From contig NZ_WWNB01000005.1 in NCBI RefSeq assembly GCF_012062845.1, positions 62,001 through 126,000 of the forward strand: a DNA stretch of 64,000 nt, written 5' to 3'. The translations under genes and the position numbers were made by a program. The stretch is from Halomonas salinarum. GTDB taxonomy: Bacteria; Pseudomonadota; Gammaproteobacteria; Pseudomonadales; Halomonadaceae. Of this stretch, positions 10,094-19,473 are shown piece by piece. Position 1 is the first letter of the stretch; each line of letters begins with the position of its first letter. Under the pieces are notes generated by a model. That model saw nothing but the letters and a program-made list of their open reading frames with translations. It did no database searches and was not told the origin of the DNA.

Positions 10094-11576
10094 CGTCTTT
10101 CCTGCCATTGATCAATCGTCGCGCATAGGATGCCAGATCACCGGCCAGCAAACCACGCTCCCCGGCCTCTGCCACGGCCTGATCCGCTGCCCTGGCGTGC
10201 AGCACCACACCAAGCCGTGCCGCTTCAGGCAAGCTGAGCCCTTGGGCGATCAATGCGCCCAGTATACCGGACAGCACATCACCCATACCGCCGCTTGCCA
10301 TGCCAGGGTTGCCGAAAGGACAGACCGCGAGATCCTGAGCATCAGCGACCAGGCTGCCGGCCCCCTTGAGTACCATCACGCCACCATAGCGATCCACCAG
10401 AGAACGCGCCGCCTTCGGGCGATCGGCCTCAATCGCAGCGCCGTTGCTACCCAGCAGCCTCGCCGCCTCGCCAGGGTGAGGGGTCAGTAGCCAGTCGTCG
10501 CGCCCGACGTCGGGCCAGTGACTGGCCAGCAGATTCAAGGCGTCTGCATCCACCACCAGCGGCTTACCGGCGCCCAGCGCCGCCTGCAACATGGATTGCC
10601 CCCAAGCGCCAAGCCCCAGCCCCGGTCCCACCACCAGCACCGTGGCAGCACTTAGCAGCGATCCCAGGTCATTGGCGTTGCGCGCGCCATGCACCATGAC
10701 TTCCGGGCAGCGCGTCAGGCTCGCCGTGACATGCTCGGGGGCGGTAGCCAGGCTGACCTTGCCGGCGCCGAGTCGCGCCGCGGCTTGGCTTGCCAGCAGC
10801 GCTGCCCCACCGAAGCCCGGCGCGCCGCCGATCACCAGCACATGACCGAATGCCCCTTTGTGACTATCCCGGTCGCGAGGGGGCAACGCTGTGTCTGCGC
10901 CGAGCCGCCATGCCGCCGGCTCAATATCCGCATGGTCGAGCGGCTCGACGCCCAGCGCTTCAAGGCGCACCTCGCCGCAGCATGCCGGGCCGGCACCGGT
11001 ATGCAGGCCAAGCTTGTCGGCAATGAAGGTAACCGTAAGACTTGCCCGCACCGCCGACCCCAGCACAGCGCCTGTGTCGGCCGAGAGTCCCGAGGGAATA
11101 TCCACCGCGAGCACCGGAGAGGCACTTGCATTGATCGCCTCGATCGCCGCATCGAAGGGCGAACGCACCTCACCGGCAAGGCCGGTACCGAGCAGCGCAT
11201 CGACGATCAACTCGCCGTCAAGCGAGTCCTCGGCCGTCCAGGTGCTCATGCCGACACCCGCCTGACGGGCCATCATCGCCGCTCGGCCGGCATCGCCCTG
11301 AAGCGCGGCGGGATAGCGCAGGCTATAGAGCTGCACGTCGAGCCCATCCAGGGCCGCTAATGCGGCGATCACATAGCCATCGCCGGCATTGTTACCCGCG
11401 CCGCAGAACACACTCAGTCGCCTCGCTGCCGGCCAACGCTCGCGCAGGCGGCGGTATGCCGCTGCAGCAGCACGCTGCATCAGCGCAAAGCCTTCGATCC
11501 CCGCGGCGATGGTGCGCTGGTCAAGTTCACCTACCTGAGCCGCCCGGTAGAGCGGGCGTCCTGCCTCGTTGTGCAT
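10071..11576 (-). CDS. nnr: Bifunctional NAD(P)H-hydrate repair enzyme Nnr
   Basis: 501 residues from the ATG at 11576, which is preceded by GAGGAG. The N-terminal half (YjeF_N, about 1-215) is the NAD(P)H-hydrate epimerase, with GAGNNAGDGYV as nucleotide-binding loop. The C-terminal half (about 225-495) is the ADP/ATP-dependent dehydratase, with GNPGMASGGMGDVLSG as the phosphate loop. Together they reconvert damaged, hydrated NAD(P)H. It is divergent from queG (starts 116 bases apart) and heads the nnr-tsaE-amiB-mutL-miaA run. Confidence 0.94.
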   Translation of the reverse strand: MHNEAGRPLYRAAQVGELDQRTIAAGIEGFALMQRAAAAAYRRLRERWPAARRLSVFCGAGNNAGDGYVIAALAALDGLDVQLYSLRYPAALQGDAGRAAMMARQAGVGMSTWTAEDSLDGELIVDALLGTGLAGEVRSPFDAAIEAINASASPVLAVDIPSGLSADTGAVLGSAVRASLTVTFIADKLGLHTGAGPACCGEVRLEALGVEPLDHADIEPAAWRLGADTALPPRDRDSHKGAFGHVLVIGGAPGFGGAALLASQAAARLGAGKVSLATAPEHVTASLTRCPEVMVHGARNANDLGSLLSAATVLVVGPGLGLGAWGQSMLQAALGAGKPLVVDADALNLLASHWPDVGRDDWLLTPHPGEAARLLGSNGAAIEADRPKAARSLVDRYGGVMVLKGAGSLVADAQDLAVCPFGNPGMASGGMGDVLSGILGALIAQGLSLPEAARLGVVLHARAADQAVAEAGERGLLAGDLASYARRLINGRKDDVRDTSG

Positions 11577-11692
11577 GTGTGGCTCCTCATATGACGACAC
11601 CAAGAGACTAGTGTAGGGTGTGGGCGCTCGTCGCCCGACTGGCGACGCCAAGCCGCCACTTCAGCCGCCATCCACGCCGTGACTCCTTTCGC

Positions 11693-12799
11693 ATGTCGAC
11701 TTCCGTCTCCGCTAATCACGAGCTTTCCGCCCCAGACCTGCAGGCACTCGCCGCGCGGATCAAGACCTGGGGCCGTGAACTTGGCTTTCAGGAACTTGGC
11801 ATCACCGACACGGACCTCGCCACCCACGAGCGCTATCTCGAACGCTGGCTCGAAGCAGGCCATCACGGCGAGATGGGCTTCATGGCCAAGCACGGCACCA
11901 AGCGCACCCGCCCGGAAGAGCTGGTGCCCGGCACGCTGCGCGTGATCAGCGTGCGCATGGACTACCTGCCGCCCGAGGTTGAGACCACCAAGGTGCTGGG
12001 CCAGCCCGATACCGCCTATGTATCACGTTATGCGCTGGGCCGGGACTATCACAAGCTGATCAGAAAACGCCTGGCCAACCTCGCCAAGCGGATCGAAGCC
12101 GAGGTCGGGGCCTTCGGTTACCGAGCCTTTGTCGACTCGGCCCCGGTGATGGAACGTGCCCTGGCGCAGAAGGCCGGGCTGGGCTGGTTCGGCAAGAACG
12201 CCATGCTGCTCAACCCCCAGGCAGGCTCGCTGTTTTTCCTGGGTGAGCTCTACACCGATCTGCCGTTGCCGGTGGATGCGCCTTTCGAGTCTGAGCACTG
12301 TGGCAAATGCTCGTCCTGCCGCACCGCCTGCCCGACCGGCGCCATCGTCGAGGACAAGGTCGTCGACTCGCGGCGCTGCATTTCCTACCTGACCATCGAG
12401 CTGCACGGCTCCATCCCCGAGCAATACCGGGAGGCAATGGGCAATCGCGTCTACGGCTGTGATGACTGCCAGCTCGTCTGCCCCTTTACGCGCTTCACAA
12501 AGATCAGCGAAGAAGATGACTTCTCGCCCCGCCACGATCTCGACCGCATCGAGCTGAAAAAGCTCTTTGCGTGGAGCGAAGAGGAATTTCTGGACAAGAC
12601 CGCAGGCAGCGCAATTCGCCGCATCGGCTACGAGCGCTGGCTGCGCAACTTGGCAGTAGGGCTCGGCAACGCCCCCTGGAGCGAATCCGTGGAAGCCGCC
12701 CTCAAGGCGCGGCTGGCTTACCCCTCGGACCTGGTGCGCGAGCATGTGCGCTGGGCGCTTGAGCGCCAGTATCACAAGCGCGCCCAGCGCATCGTCTAA
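11693..12799 (+). CDS. queG: Epoxyqueuosine reductase QueG
   Basis: 368 residues from the ATG at 11693 (MSTSVSANHELSA). The cobalamin-binding reductase domain is N-terminal. Two [4Fe-4S] motifs follow: CGKCSSCRTACPTGAI, then CDDCQLVCP. A HEAT-like C-terminus binds tRNA. QueG reduces epoxyqueuosine to queuosine at position 34 of GUN-decoding tRNAs. The ribosome site is weak, and a longer frame back to 11618 exists, but the family N-terminus begins near this ATG. It is divergent from nnr and convergent with orn, as in many gammaproteobacteria. Confidence 0.93.
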   Translation: MSTSVSANHELSAPDLQALAARIKTWGRELGFQELGITDTDLATHERYLERWLEAGHHGEMGFMAKHGTKRTRPEELVPGTLRVISVRMDYLPPEVETTKVLGQPDTAYVSRYALGRDYHKLIRKRLANLAKRIEAEVGAFGYRAFVDSAPVMERALAQKAGLGWFGKNAMLLNPQAGSLFFLGELYTDLPLPVDAPFESEHCGKCSSCRTACPTGAIVEDKVVDSRRCISYLTIELHGSIPEQYREAMGNRVYGCDDCQLVCPFTRFTKISEEDDFSPRHDLDRIELKKLFAWSEEEFLDKTAGSAIRRIGYERWLRNLAVGLGNAPWSESVEAALKARLAYPSDLVREHVRWALERQYHKRAQRIV

Positions 12800-12882
12800 A
12801 TATTTGCCTAGCTATGCCGTTACCTTTCTGAGCTAGCGTCTCTTTCTCAGATGGTCTGCACCTTTCTCACACTGCCAATCGC

Positions 12883-13470
12883 TTACTCTTCCTCGTCACG
12901 GGCCTGATTCGGCGGCTGCAGGAAGGTGTTGCGGTAATGTGCCAGCTCGGCCACGGACTCACGAATGTCGTCCAGTGCCTGGTGAGTGCCCTTCTTCTCG
13001 AAGCCGACAAGTGCGCCCGGATTCCAGCGCTTGGCCAGTTCCTTGAGGGTCGAGGGGTCGATATTGCGATAGTGGAAGAAAGCCAGCAGTGCCGGCATCT
13101 CACGCTCCAGGAAGCGACGGTCCTGATGCACGCTGTTACCGCACATCGGCGAACTCCCCGGCGTCACATGGGCTGCCAGGAATTCAAGCGTCTGGCGCTC
13201 GGCCTCCGCGGTATCGATGGGGCTCTTCTTGACCCGTTCGATCAGCCCCGAGGCGCCATGCGTCTTCTTATTCCAGTCATCCATGCCGTTCAGCAGGACA
13301 TCAGATTGATGAACGGCGAGCGCCGGGCCTTCAGCAACCAGATTCAGTTCGCTGTCGGTGATCAAGGTAGCGATCTCGATGATGCGTTCACGGTTCGGGT
13401 CCAGACCGGTCATCTCCAGATCGATCCAGATCAAGAGGTCATTGCGTGGCGCGCCCTGCTCATCGGCCAT
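12883..13470 (-). CDS. orn: Oligoribonuclease Orn
   Basis: 195 residues from the ATG at 13470 ([20 protein letters not shown]). The DEDDh exonuclease motifs are visible: [10 protein letters not shown], then [12 protein letters not shown], and [10 protein letters not shown] near the end. Orn degrades diribonucleotides, including pGpG from c-di-GMP breakdown, linking it to the GGDEF protein elsewhere in the window. The start is divergent from rsgA with 58 bases between them. Confidence 0.95.
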   Translation of the reverse strand: MADEQGAPRNDLLIWIDLEMTGLDPNRERIIEIATLITDSELNLVAEGPALAVHQSDVLLNGMDDWNKKTHGASGLIERVKKSPIDTAEAERQTLEFLAAHVTPGSSPMCGNSVHQDRRFLEREMPALLAFFHYRNIDPSTLKELAKRWNPGALVGFEKKGTHQALDDIRESVAELAHYRNTFLQPPNQARDEEE

Positions 13471-13528
13471 GGTGGGGTGTCTCCTGGGTGGGTACAATGC
13501 AGGCCATTGTACAGACCCTTGGGCCCGC

Positions 13529-14554
13529 ATGAGCAAACGCAAATTGACCCGCCAGCAGCGCTGGCGCATCGAGAAAATTCAGGCCGAGCGCACCAAGCGC
13601 GCAAGCCGCAACGACGTCGATGACAACGCCGCCCTGGGCGCGGGCGAATACGGGCCCGAACGCGAGGGCCGCGTGATCGCTCACTTCGGCCGCAGCCTGG
13701 CCGTCGCCGCCAGCGAAGACGGCGCCCAATACCGCTGCCATCTGCGCGCCAACCTCGAGAGCCTGGTCACCGGCGACCGGGTGGTCTGGCGCCTGGGTGA
13801 AGAAGGCAGCGGCGTCGTGGTCGCAAGGGGTGAGCGCAGCAACGTCCTCGAACGCCCCGATGCCCGAGCTCAGCTCAAACCAGTGGCAGCCAACATCGAC
13901 CAGATCCTGATCGTCTTCGCCGTCGAGCCGGCTCCCCATGCCAACCTGATCGATCGCTACCTGGTGGCCGCCGAGGCCACCGGCATCACCCCGGTGCTGG
14001 TGCTCAACAAGATCGACCTGCTGCCCGACGATGGCGGTGAGCTCAAGGTGCTGCTCGACCGCTATGCAGCGTTGGGGTATCCGGTCGTCGAGGCCACCAT
14101 CCAACGCCCGGATGGATTGGAGGCCCTGCATGCTCGCCTGACTGACAGCACCTCGGTGTTCGTTGGTCAGAGTGGCGTCGGTAAGTCCTCACTCATCGAC
14201 CGCCTGTTACCCGATGAGGCGCTGCGCATCGGTGCGCTATCCGAGGACTCCCGCAAGGGCACCCACACCACCACCACCGCCCGACTCTACCGGCTGCCCT
14301 CGGCCGATGGCGGCGAGCTGATCGACTCCCCCGGCATTCGCGAGTTCGGCCTGGGCCACCTGACCGAGGACGAGGTCACACAGGGCTTTATCGAGTTCCG
14401 CGACCACCTCGGCCGTTGCCGCTTTCGCGACTGTCGCCATCGCCATGAGCCCGGCTGTGCCTTGCTGGCCGCCGTGGAGCGCGGCGAGATCGATCCGCGG
14501 CGCTTCGACAGCTACCGTCGCATCCTCGAAAGCCTCAACAATCCAAGTCGCTAA
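13529..14554 (+). CDS. rsgA: Small ribosomal subunit biogenesis GTPase RsgA
   Basis: 341 residues from the ATG at 13529 ([20 protein letters not shown]). An OB-fold (about 45-115) precedes a circularly permuted GTPase domain, in which G4 (LNKIDLL) comes before G1 (GQSGVGKSS) and G3 ([10 protein letters not shown]). The C-terminal zinc knuckle shows [14 protein letters not shown]. RsgA releases assembly factors from late 30S subunits. The basic N-terminal tail is typical of the gammaproteobacterial form. Confidence 0.95.
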   Translation: MSKRKLTRQQRWRIEKIQAERTKRASRNDVDDNAALGAGEYGPEREGRVIAHFGRSLAVAASEDGAQYRCHLRANLESLVTGDRVVWRLGEEGSGVVVARGERSNVLERPDARAQLKPVAANIDQILIVFAVEPAPHANLIDRYLVAAEATGITPVLVLNKIDLLPDDGGELKVLLDRYAALGYPVVEATIQRPDGLEALHARLTDSTSVFVGQSGVGKSSLIDRLLPDEALRIGALSEDSRKGTHTTTTARLYRLPSADGGELIDSPGIREFGLGHLTEDEVTQGFIEFRDHLGRCRFRDCRHRHEPGCALLAAVERGEIDPRRFDSYRRILESLNNPSR

Positions 14555-14639
14555 ACGCCAAAGTGGCGCAGCATTAGAAACTGCCCAGCCGGCTGTGCCA
14601 TGATCTTGGTATTCTCTGATTCATTGTGAGGCGTGACCC

Positions 14640-15470
14640 ATGAGCTCCGAAGATAACCTGCTGCCACTGATCGTCGAACCCGAGCAACTCGAGGCTCGGC
14701 TTGGTCACCCGGATCTGCTGATCATCGATGTGCCGGCGAAAGCCGACAGCTACCTTGAAGGCCATGTACCTGGCGCGGTATTCCTCGACTTCAAGCACCT
14801 GCTACGTGGCAACAGCGACGTGCCTAACGACATACCCAGTGTCGAGCAGCTCTCCGCGCTATTTTCTTCACTGGGGCTAGAGCGCGACACCCATGTGGTG
14901 GCCTATGACGACGAGGGCGGCGGCTGGGCCGGACGTCTGCTCTGGACCCTGGAATTGATTGGCCACACGCGCTATTCCTACCTCAACGGCGGCATTCACG
15001 CCTGGCGCCAGGAAGGGCTCGCCACCGAGACTCGCCCCCATGAGCCGGTCCTCAGCCACTATGAGGCCGAGATCCTGCATCCCGAGGTGAGCATTGACGC
15101 CGAAGGCATCCAGGCGCGTCTGGGCGACAGAAACTTTGCCGTCTGGGACGCGCGCTCACAGGCCGAATACGACGGCGAAAAAGGCGAGAACAAGCACTTG
15201 GGACACATTCCCAGCGCTGTCAATATGGACTGGCTGGATGTGATGGATCGCGACAATGCCCTGCGCCTGCGCGACTATGCCGAATTGATCACCGAACTCG
15301 AAGCTCTGGGGCTGACGCCTGACATGGACATCGTCACCCACTGCCAGAGCCATCACCGCAGCGGCCTGACCTGGCTCGCCGGCAAGGCCCTGGGCTTTGA
15401 CAAAATCCGCGCCTACCCCGGTTCCTGGAAAGACTGGGGGAATCGTGACGATACCCCGATCGAGCGCTAA
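14640..15470 (+). CDS. sseA: Thiosulfate/3-mercaptopyruvate sulfurtransferase (tandem rhodanese)
   Basis: 276 residues with two rhodanese domains (about 10-125 and 150-270). Only the second has a catalytic cysteine, Cys235, in the loop CQSHHRSG. This loop differs from the CGSGVTA and CRKGVTA loops of classical mercaptopyruvate and thiosulfate enzymes, so the true sulfur donor is uncertain. The enzyme would move sulfane sulfur to an acceptor in the cytoplasm. It is inserted between rsgA and psd, which are neighbours in Escherichia. The symbol is tentative. Confidence 0.8.
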   Translation: MSSEDNLLPLIVEPEQLEARLGHPDLLIIDVPAKADSYLEGHVPGAVFLDFKHLLRGNSDVPNDIPSVEQLSALFSSLGLERDTHVVAYDDEGGGWAGRLLWTLELIGHTRYSYLNGGIHAWRQEGLATETRPHEPVLSHYEAEILHPEVSIDAEGIQARLGDRNFAVWDARSQAEYDGEKGENKHLGHIPSAVNMDWLDVMDRDNALRLRDYAELITELEALGLTPDMDIVTHCQSHHRSGLTWLAGKALGFDKIRAYPGSWKDWGNRDDTPIER

Positions 15471-15549
15471 GCGGAGCTAATCGACACCCCTCGAGCACTG
15501 GTCGAACCATGATCGATGCCCCACCGAACACCAACGGACGCCCTAATAC

Positions 15550-16422
15550 GTGACCCGCGACAAGCTGTTTGCCCTGATCCAGTACCCCCTGCCCCATCAC
15601 CTGATCTCCCGGGTGGTGGGCTTTCTTGCCGAGACGCGCCTGGGGTGGCTGAAGAATGCCCTGATCCGCGCCTTCATCAAGCACTTCAAGGTCGACATGG
15701 ACGAGGCCGCCGAACCGGACCCGACCGCCTACGCCTGTTTCAACGACTTCTTCATCCGCGCACTGCGCAAGGGCGAACGCCCCATTGCCGAGGGCCTGGC
15801 ATCGCCCGCCGATGGCACCCTGTCACAATTCGGCCGCACCCACCACGGCACCCTGATCCAGGCCAAGGGCCAGGCCTATTCGCTGACCAGCCTCCTTGGC
15901 GGCGACATGCACCGGGCCGCGCCCTTCCGTCAGGGCAGTTTCGCCACCGTCTACCTGTCGCCCAGCAACTATCACCGGGTGCACATGCCGCTGACCGGCA
16001 CACTCAAGGAGATGGTCTATGTGCCAGGGCGCATCTTCTCGGTCAACCAGGCCACTGCCGATCATGTGCCGGCCCTCTTCGCCCGCAACGAGCGGCTGGT
16101 GTGCATCTTCGACACCGAGGAAGGCCCGCTGGCCATGGTGCTGGTAGGCGCGATGATCGTCGCCGCCATCGAGACAGTATGGGCCGGCCAGATCACCCCA
16201 CTGAGCAATCAGGTGCAATCCATTCGCTTCGACGAGCCGATCACCCTGGAGAAAGGCGCCGAGATGGGACGCTTCAAGCTCGGCTCGACGGTCGTGATGT
16301 GTTTCGGCCACGAGGTCGACTTCGATAGCGCCAGCCTGAATGCCGGCGTACTCATGGGCGAGCGCCTCGGCGAGATATCAGATCAGCAGAGTACCCGTCA
16401 CGCGCCTGAGACAAACCCCTGA
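15550..16422 (+). CDS. psd: Phosphatidylserine decarboxylase proenzyme Psd
   Basis: 290 residues, starting with GTG at 15550. The self-cleavage motif LGST is at 244-247, so Ser246 should become the pyruvoyl group of the small alpha chain. The conserved PADGT (86-90) and SPSNYHRVH stretches are present. Psd makes phosphatidylethanolamine at the inner membrane. It lies downstream of the rhodanese gene after 79 bases and converges on epmA. Confidence 0.95.
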   Translation: MTRDKLFALIQYPLPHHLISRVVGFLAETRLGWLKNALIRAFIKHFKVDMDEAAEPDPTAYACFNDFFIRALRKGERPIAEGLASPADGTLSQFGRTHHGTLIQAKGQAYSLTSLLGGDMHRAAPFRQGSFATVYLSPSNYHRVHMPLTGTLKEMVYVPGRIFSVNQATADHVPALFARNERLVCIFDTEEGPLAMVLVGAMIVAAIETVWAGQITPLSNQVQSIRFDEPITLEKGAEMGRFKLGSTVVMCFGHEVDFDSASLNAGVLMGERLGEISDQQSTRHAPETNP

Positions 16423-16467
16423 ATTGTCGCCCCGTCATCGGCGCATCTCGTCTTGATGGCGGCCTGC

Positions 16468-16490
16468 GCCCGGCCATCCCCTGGCCGGGC
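16468..16490. terminator. GC-rich hairpin between convergent psd and epmA
   Basis: GCCCGGCCA at 16468-16476 pairs perfectly with TGGCCGGGC at 16482-16490 across a 5-base loop. It sits just beyond the epmA stop and 45 bases after psd. There is no T-run on either side, so it may act as a transcript-end stabiliser rather than a full intrinsic terminator. Confidence 0.55.
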
Positions 16491-16492
16491 GT

Positions 16493-17467
16493 TCAACAGC
16501 AAGGCGTTGAGAAGGCCATCACCTCGGCGACGCTATCTCTACCTAGCGCCAGCTGAAACAGCCGGTCGAGGCCCAGCGCCACCCCACTGCCCGCGGGCAT
16601 GCCTGAGCGAAGTGCCGCCACCAGGCGCTCATCTGGTGTGACTTGCGGCTTGCCAAGCGACCGGCGGGCGGCGTTGTCCTCGTGAAAACGTGCCTGCTGC
16701 TCGTCGGCGTCGGTCAGCTCGTCATAGCCGTTGGCAAGCTCCAGCCCCTCGAGATAGACCTCGAAGCGCGAGGCCACCCACTCACCGCCCTCGGGGTCAC
16801 GGTGCCGTCGCGCCAGCGCCGCCTGGCTGGCCGGGTAGTCGATCACCACATCCAGCCCCTGACGCCCCAACCTCGGCTCGATGGCAAGACTCATTAATAG
16901 ATCCAGACAGTCATCCCGCTCGGCACCCGCCATGTCCAGGTCGCCTCGTGTGCCGGCCAGCTCACGCAGCGTATCGATACTTTCCGTGAAGGGGTCGATG
17001 GCCACGCTCTCGCGAAAGAGGTCGCGATAGCGATGGCGGCGCTGCGGTCCGGGGTCTTGCGGCAACACCTCGCGAATCAAGGCATCGGTCTCGTCGATCA
17101 AGGCAGCAAGCGAGAAGCCCGGCCGATACCACTCGAGCATGGTGAACTCGAGGTTGTGGCGCTTGCCTACCTCACCGTCACGAACGCTGCGGGCAAGCTG
17201 GAAGATGGGGCCACTGCCGGCGGCCAGCAGGCGCTTCATATGAAACTCCGGCGAAGTCTGCATCCATAGTCGCTCTCGCCCCGCAGAGGTCGTAGCTTCG
17301 CAGGACAAGGAATCAAGGTGCACATCGGTGCTGCCACCATGACCAAGCATTGGTGTCTCGACCTCGAGCACCTGCCGGGCAGCGAAGAAAGCCCGCACCT
17401 GTCCTGTCAGACGGGCTCGCTCGCGAAGCGTCGCGATCTCGGCGGTAGGTCGCCAATCAATGCTCAT
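16493..17467 (-). CDS. epmA: Elongation factor P--(R)-beta-lysine ligase EpmA
   Basis: 324 residues, corresponding to a class II lysyl-tRNA synthetase catalytic core without the anticodon-binding domain. Motif 2 (MQTSPEFHMKRLLAAG) and motif 3 (GVALGLDRLFQLALG) are clear. EpmA attaches (R)-beta-lysine to Lys34 of EF-P. The gene follows efp on the same strand but is separated from it by a terminator at 17486-17518. The C-terminus (AFSTPCC) is a little different from the usual EpmA ending. Confidence 0.93.
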   Translation of the reverse strand: MSIDWRPTAEIATLRERARLTGQVRAFFAARQVLEVETPMLGHGGSTDVHLDSLSCEATTSAGRERLWMQTSPEFHMKRLLAAGSGPIFQLARSVRDGEVGKRHNLEFTMLEWYRPGFSLAALIDETDALIREVLPQDPGPQRRHRYRDLFRESVAIDPFTESIDTLRELAGTRGDLDMAGAERDDCLDLLMSLAIEPRLGRQGLDVVIDYPASQAALARRHRDPEGGEWVASRFEVYLEGLELANGYDELTDADEQQARFHEDNAARRSLGKPQVTPDERLVAALRSGMPAGSGVALGLDRLFQLALGRDSVAEVMAFSTPCC

Positions 17468-17485
17468 CGATAGTTCTCCAGAGAC

Positions 17486-17518
17486 AAAAAGGCCACACCC
17501 CAGAGAGTGTGGCCTTTT
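17486..17518 (-). terminator. Intrinsic terminator downstream of efp
   Basis: AAAAGGCCACAC (17487-17498) pairs with GTGTGGCCTTTT (17507-17518), giving a 12-bp stem with an 8-base loop. Transcription on the minus strand ends in a T-run. It would stop the efp message and leave epmA to a separate promoter or to read-through. Confidence 0.85.
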
Positions 17519-17568
17519 ATGGACGAGGTTCAGCCACCTGGCGCCCTCTGCGAGCGCAGGAAGGACCC

Positions 17569-17594
17569 GGAATCAAGCGCGGGAATCAAGCGCG
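17569..17594. repeat. 13-bp tandem duplication over the efp stop codon
   Basis: GGAATCAAGCGCG occurs twice head to tail (17569-17581 and 17582-17594). One copy contains the last Arg-Ala codons and the stop of efp; the other lies immediately downstream. The pattern fits replication slippage. The second copy restores an identical stop. Confidence 0.85.
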
Positions 17595-18152
17595 GGAGAC
17601 GTACTCGCCAGAGCGCGTGTCGATCTTCAGCACCTCGCCCTCATTGATGAACAGCGGCACGCGCACCACGGCACCGGAAGACAGGGTCGCCGGCTTGGAG
17701 CCGCCCTGAGCGGTATCACCCTTGAGGCCGGGGTCGGTCTCGGTGACTTCGAGCTCGATGAAGTTCGGCGGCGTGACGTTGATGGCGTTGTCATTCCAAA
17801 GCGTCACGGTATAGGGCACCTGCTCCTTGAGCCACTTCTCGGTCTCTGCCAGGGCGCGCTTCTCGACCGCGTACTGCTCGAAGGAGCCGTCGGTCTTCAT
17901 GAAGTACCACATGTCGCCGTCGGAGTAGAGATACTCCATTTCCAGCTCGAGCACGTCGGCACCTTCGAGGGAGTCACCCGACTTGAAGGTACGCTCCCAG
18001 ACGCGACCGGTCATCAGATTGCGCAGCTTGACGCGATTGAAGGCCTGGCCCTTGCCCGGCTTGACGAAGTCGTTCTCAACGATCGCGCAGGGGTCGCCAT
18101 CGAGCATCACCTTCAGACCGCCTTTGAATTCGTTGGTAGAATAGTTCGCCAT
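17586..18152 (-). CDS. efp: Elongation factor P
   Basis: 188 residues with three beta-barrel domains. The modified lysine is Lys34 in the loop KPGKGQA (31-37), matching the beta-lysylated type served by EpmA and EpmB, both encoded here. EF-P relieves ribosome stalling at polyproline. GAGG lies just before the ATG at 18152. The C-terminal codons are involved in a short tandem duplication. It is divergent from epmB with 97 bases between the starts, as in Escherichia. Confidence 0.96.
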   Translation of the reverse strand: MANYSTNEFKGGLKVMLDGDPCAIVENDFVKPGKGQAFNRVKLRNLMTGRVWERTFKSGDSLEGADVLELEMEYLYSDGDMWYFMKTDGSFEQYAVEKRALAETEKWLKEQVPYTVTLWNDNAINVTPPNFIELEVTETDPGLKGDTAQGGSKPATLSSGAVVRVPLFINEGEVLKIDTRSGEYVSRA

Positions 18153-18249
18153 GATTCCTCACCGATAGTTGGTCACGCCGGCCACGAGACGGACGTGAAT
18201 CGAAAATGTGACGCGGGCCCAGGCCCTCGCCCTATGATAGTGTGCGCGC

Positions 18250-19308
18250 ATGATAACCCGAAGCCCTGCCAATGTGCAGATTGCAAGCGATCTCGCCTCT
18301 TCGCTTGCATCGTCGCCCTCCTCTCCTCCCGGCGCGCCTGCTTGGCAGCGCCAGCTGGCCAATGTGGTCCGCGACCCCGTCGAGCTGTGCCGCCGACTGG
18401 GGCTCGACGACGATGCCCTGCCCGGCGCCCGAGACGGCCACGCCCTGTTCGAGGTGCGCGTTCCCGAGGCCTATCTGACTCGCATCCAGCCAGGCGACCC
18501 GACCGATCCGCTGCTGCGCCAGGTGCTACCGCTGGTCGCGGAGACCGATGCGGTGGACGGCTTCGTGGCCGACCCTCTTGAAGAGACCGATCACACGCCA
18601 CGCCGGGGACTGATTCACAAATACGCCGGCCGCGTGCTGCTGATCGCGAGCCCTGCCTGCGCCATCAACTGCCGCTACTGTTTTCGCCGCCACTTCCCCT
18701 ATCAGGAGAATTCGCCCTCGAGGGCTCAGTGGCAGGAGACCCTGGATTACCTGCGCGAGGACACCTCGATCCATGAGGTCATACTTTCCGGCGGCGACCC
18801 GCTGGCGGCAAGCGATCGCCAACTCGCCTGGCTGGTGGCACGCCTCGAGGAGATCCCGCATCTCAAGCGGCTGCGCATTCACACCCGGCTGCCGGTAGTG
18901 ATCCCCGCCCGTATCGATGAAGCACTGCTCGAATGGCTGGGTAGCAGCCGACTGCAGAAGGTAGTAGTGCTGCACTCAAACCATGCCCAGGAGATCGATG
19001 CGGAGGTGGTGGCAGCCTGTGCACGACTGAAAGACGCAGGGGTTACCCTGCTCAATCAGAGCGTGCTGCTGCGCGGCGTCAACGACAGCGTGGCGGCCCT
19101 GGCCGCGCTCTCGGAACGGCTCTTCGAGGCCGGCGTGCTGCCCTACTACCTGCATGTGCTCGACCCGGTGAGTGGCGCCGCTCACTTCGATGTGCCCGAC
19201 GAGGAAGCCCGCCACCTGGTCGAGACGTTGCGTGACCAACTGCCCGGCTTCCTGATGCCGCGCCTGGTGCGCGAGGTGCCCGGCGCTGCCAGCAAGACGC
19301 CACTCTAG
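18250..19308 (+). CDS. epmB: EF-P lysine 2,3-aminomutase EpmB
   Basis: 352 residues. The radical SAM motif is Cys137, Cys141 and Cys144 in CAINCRYC, and the KamA-type core follows (VILSGGDPLA, RIHTRLPV). EpmB converts (S)-alpha-lysine to (R)-beta-lysine for EpmA. It lacks the extra domains of catabolic lysine aminomutases, as expected. It is divergent from efp and convergent with leuA. The start at 18250 has a poor ribosome site, but the following protein matches the family from about residue 30 onward. Confidence 0.92.
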   Translation: MITRSPANVQIASDLASSLASSPSSPPGAPAWQRQLANVVRDPVELCRRLGLDDDALPGARDGHALFEVRVPEAYLTRIQPGDPTDPLLRQVLPLVAETDAVDGFVADPLEETDHTPRRGLIHKYAGRVLLIASPACAINCRYCFRRHFPYQENSPSRAQWQETLDYLREDTSIHEVILSGGDPLAASDRQLAWLVARLEEIPHLKRLRIHTRLPVVIPARIDEALLEWLGSSRLQKVVVLHSNHAQEIDAEVVAACARLKDAGVTLLNQSVLLRGVNDSVAALAALSERLFEAGVLPYYLHVLDPVSGAAHFDVPDEEARHLVETLRDQLPGFLMPRLVREVPGAASKTPL

Positions 19309-19334
19309 GTCGCGGTCGCGTCCAGCGACAATGC

Positions 19335-19366
19335 AGCCCCAGCAAACGGAAGCCCCAGCAAACGAA
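19335..19366. repeat. 16-bp tandem duplication between epmB and leuA
   Basis: AGCCCCAGCAAACGGA (19335-19350) is followed directly by AGCCCCAGCAAACGAA (19351-19366), one mismatch. It abuts the leuA terminator hairpin. It is non-coding and resembles a slippage duplication. Confidence 0.85.
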
Positions 19367-19395
19367 AGCCCCCGCGGCCTGTCGGCCACGGGGGC
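19361..19395 (-). terminator. Terminator hairpin downstream of leuA
   Basis: GCCCCCG (19368-19374) pairs with CGGGGGC (19389-19395), with an inner GGCC/GGCC stem. Read on the minus strand it is followed by TTTCGTTTG. It ends the leuA transcript before the convergent epmB. Confidence 0.75.
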
Positions 19396-19473
19396 GATAC
19401 GGTCTGGCGAGGGGTGCACGCCTTGTCATGCCAACCGGCAGCCTCGGTGCCATTGACACCGGGGCCGCGACGA

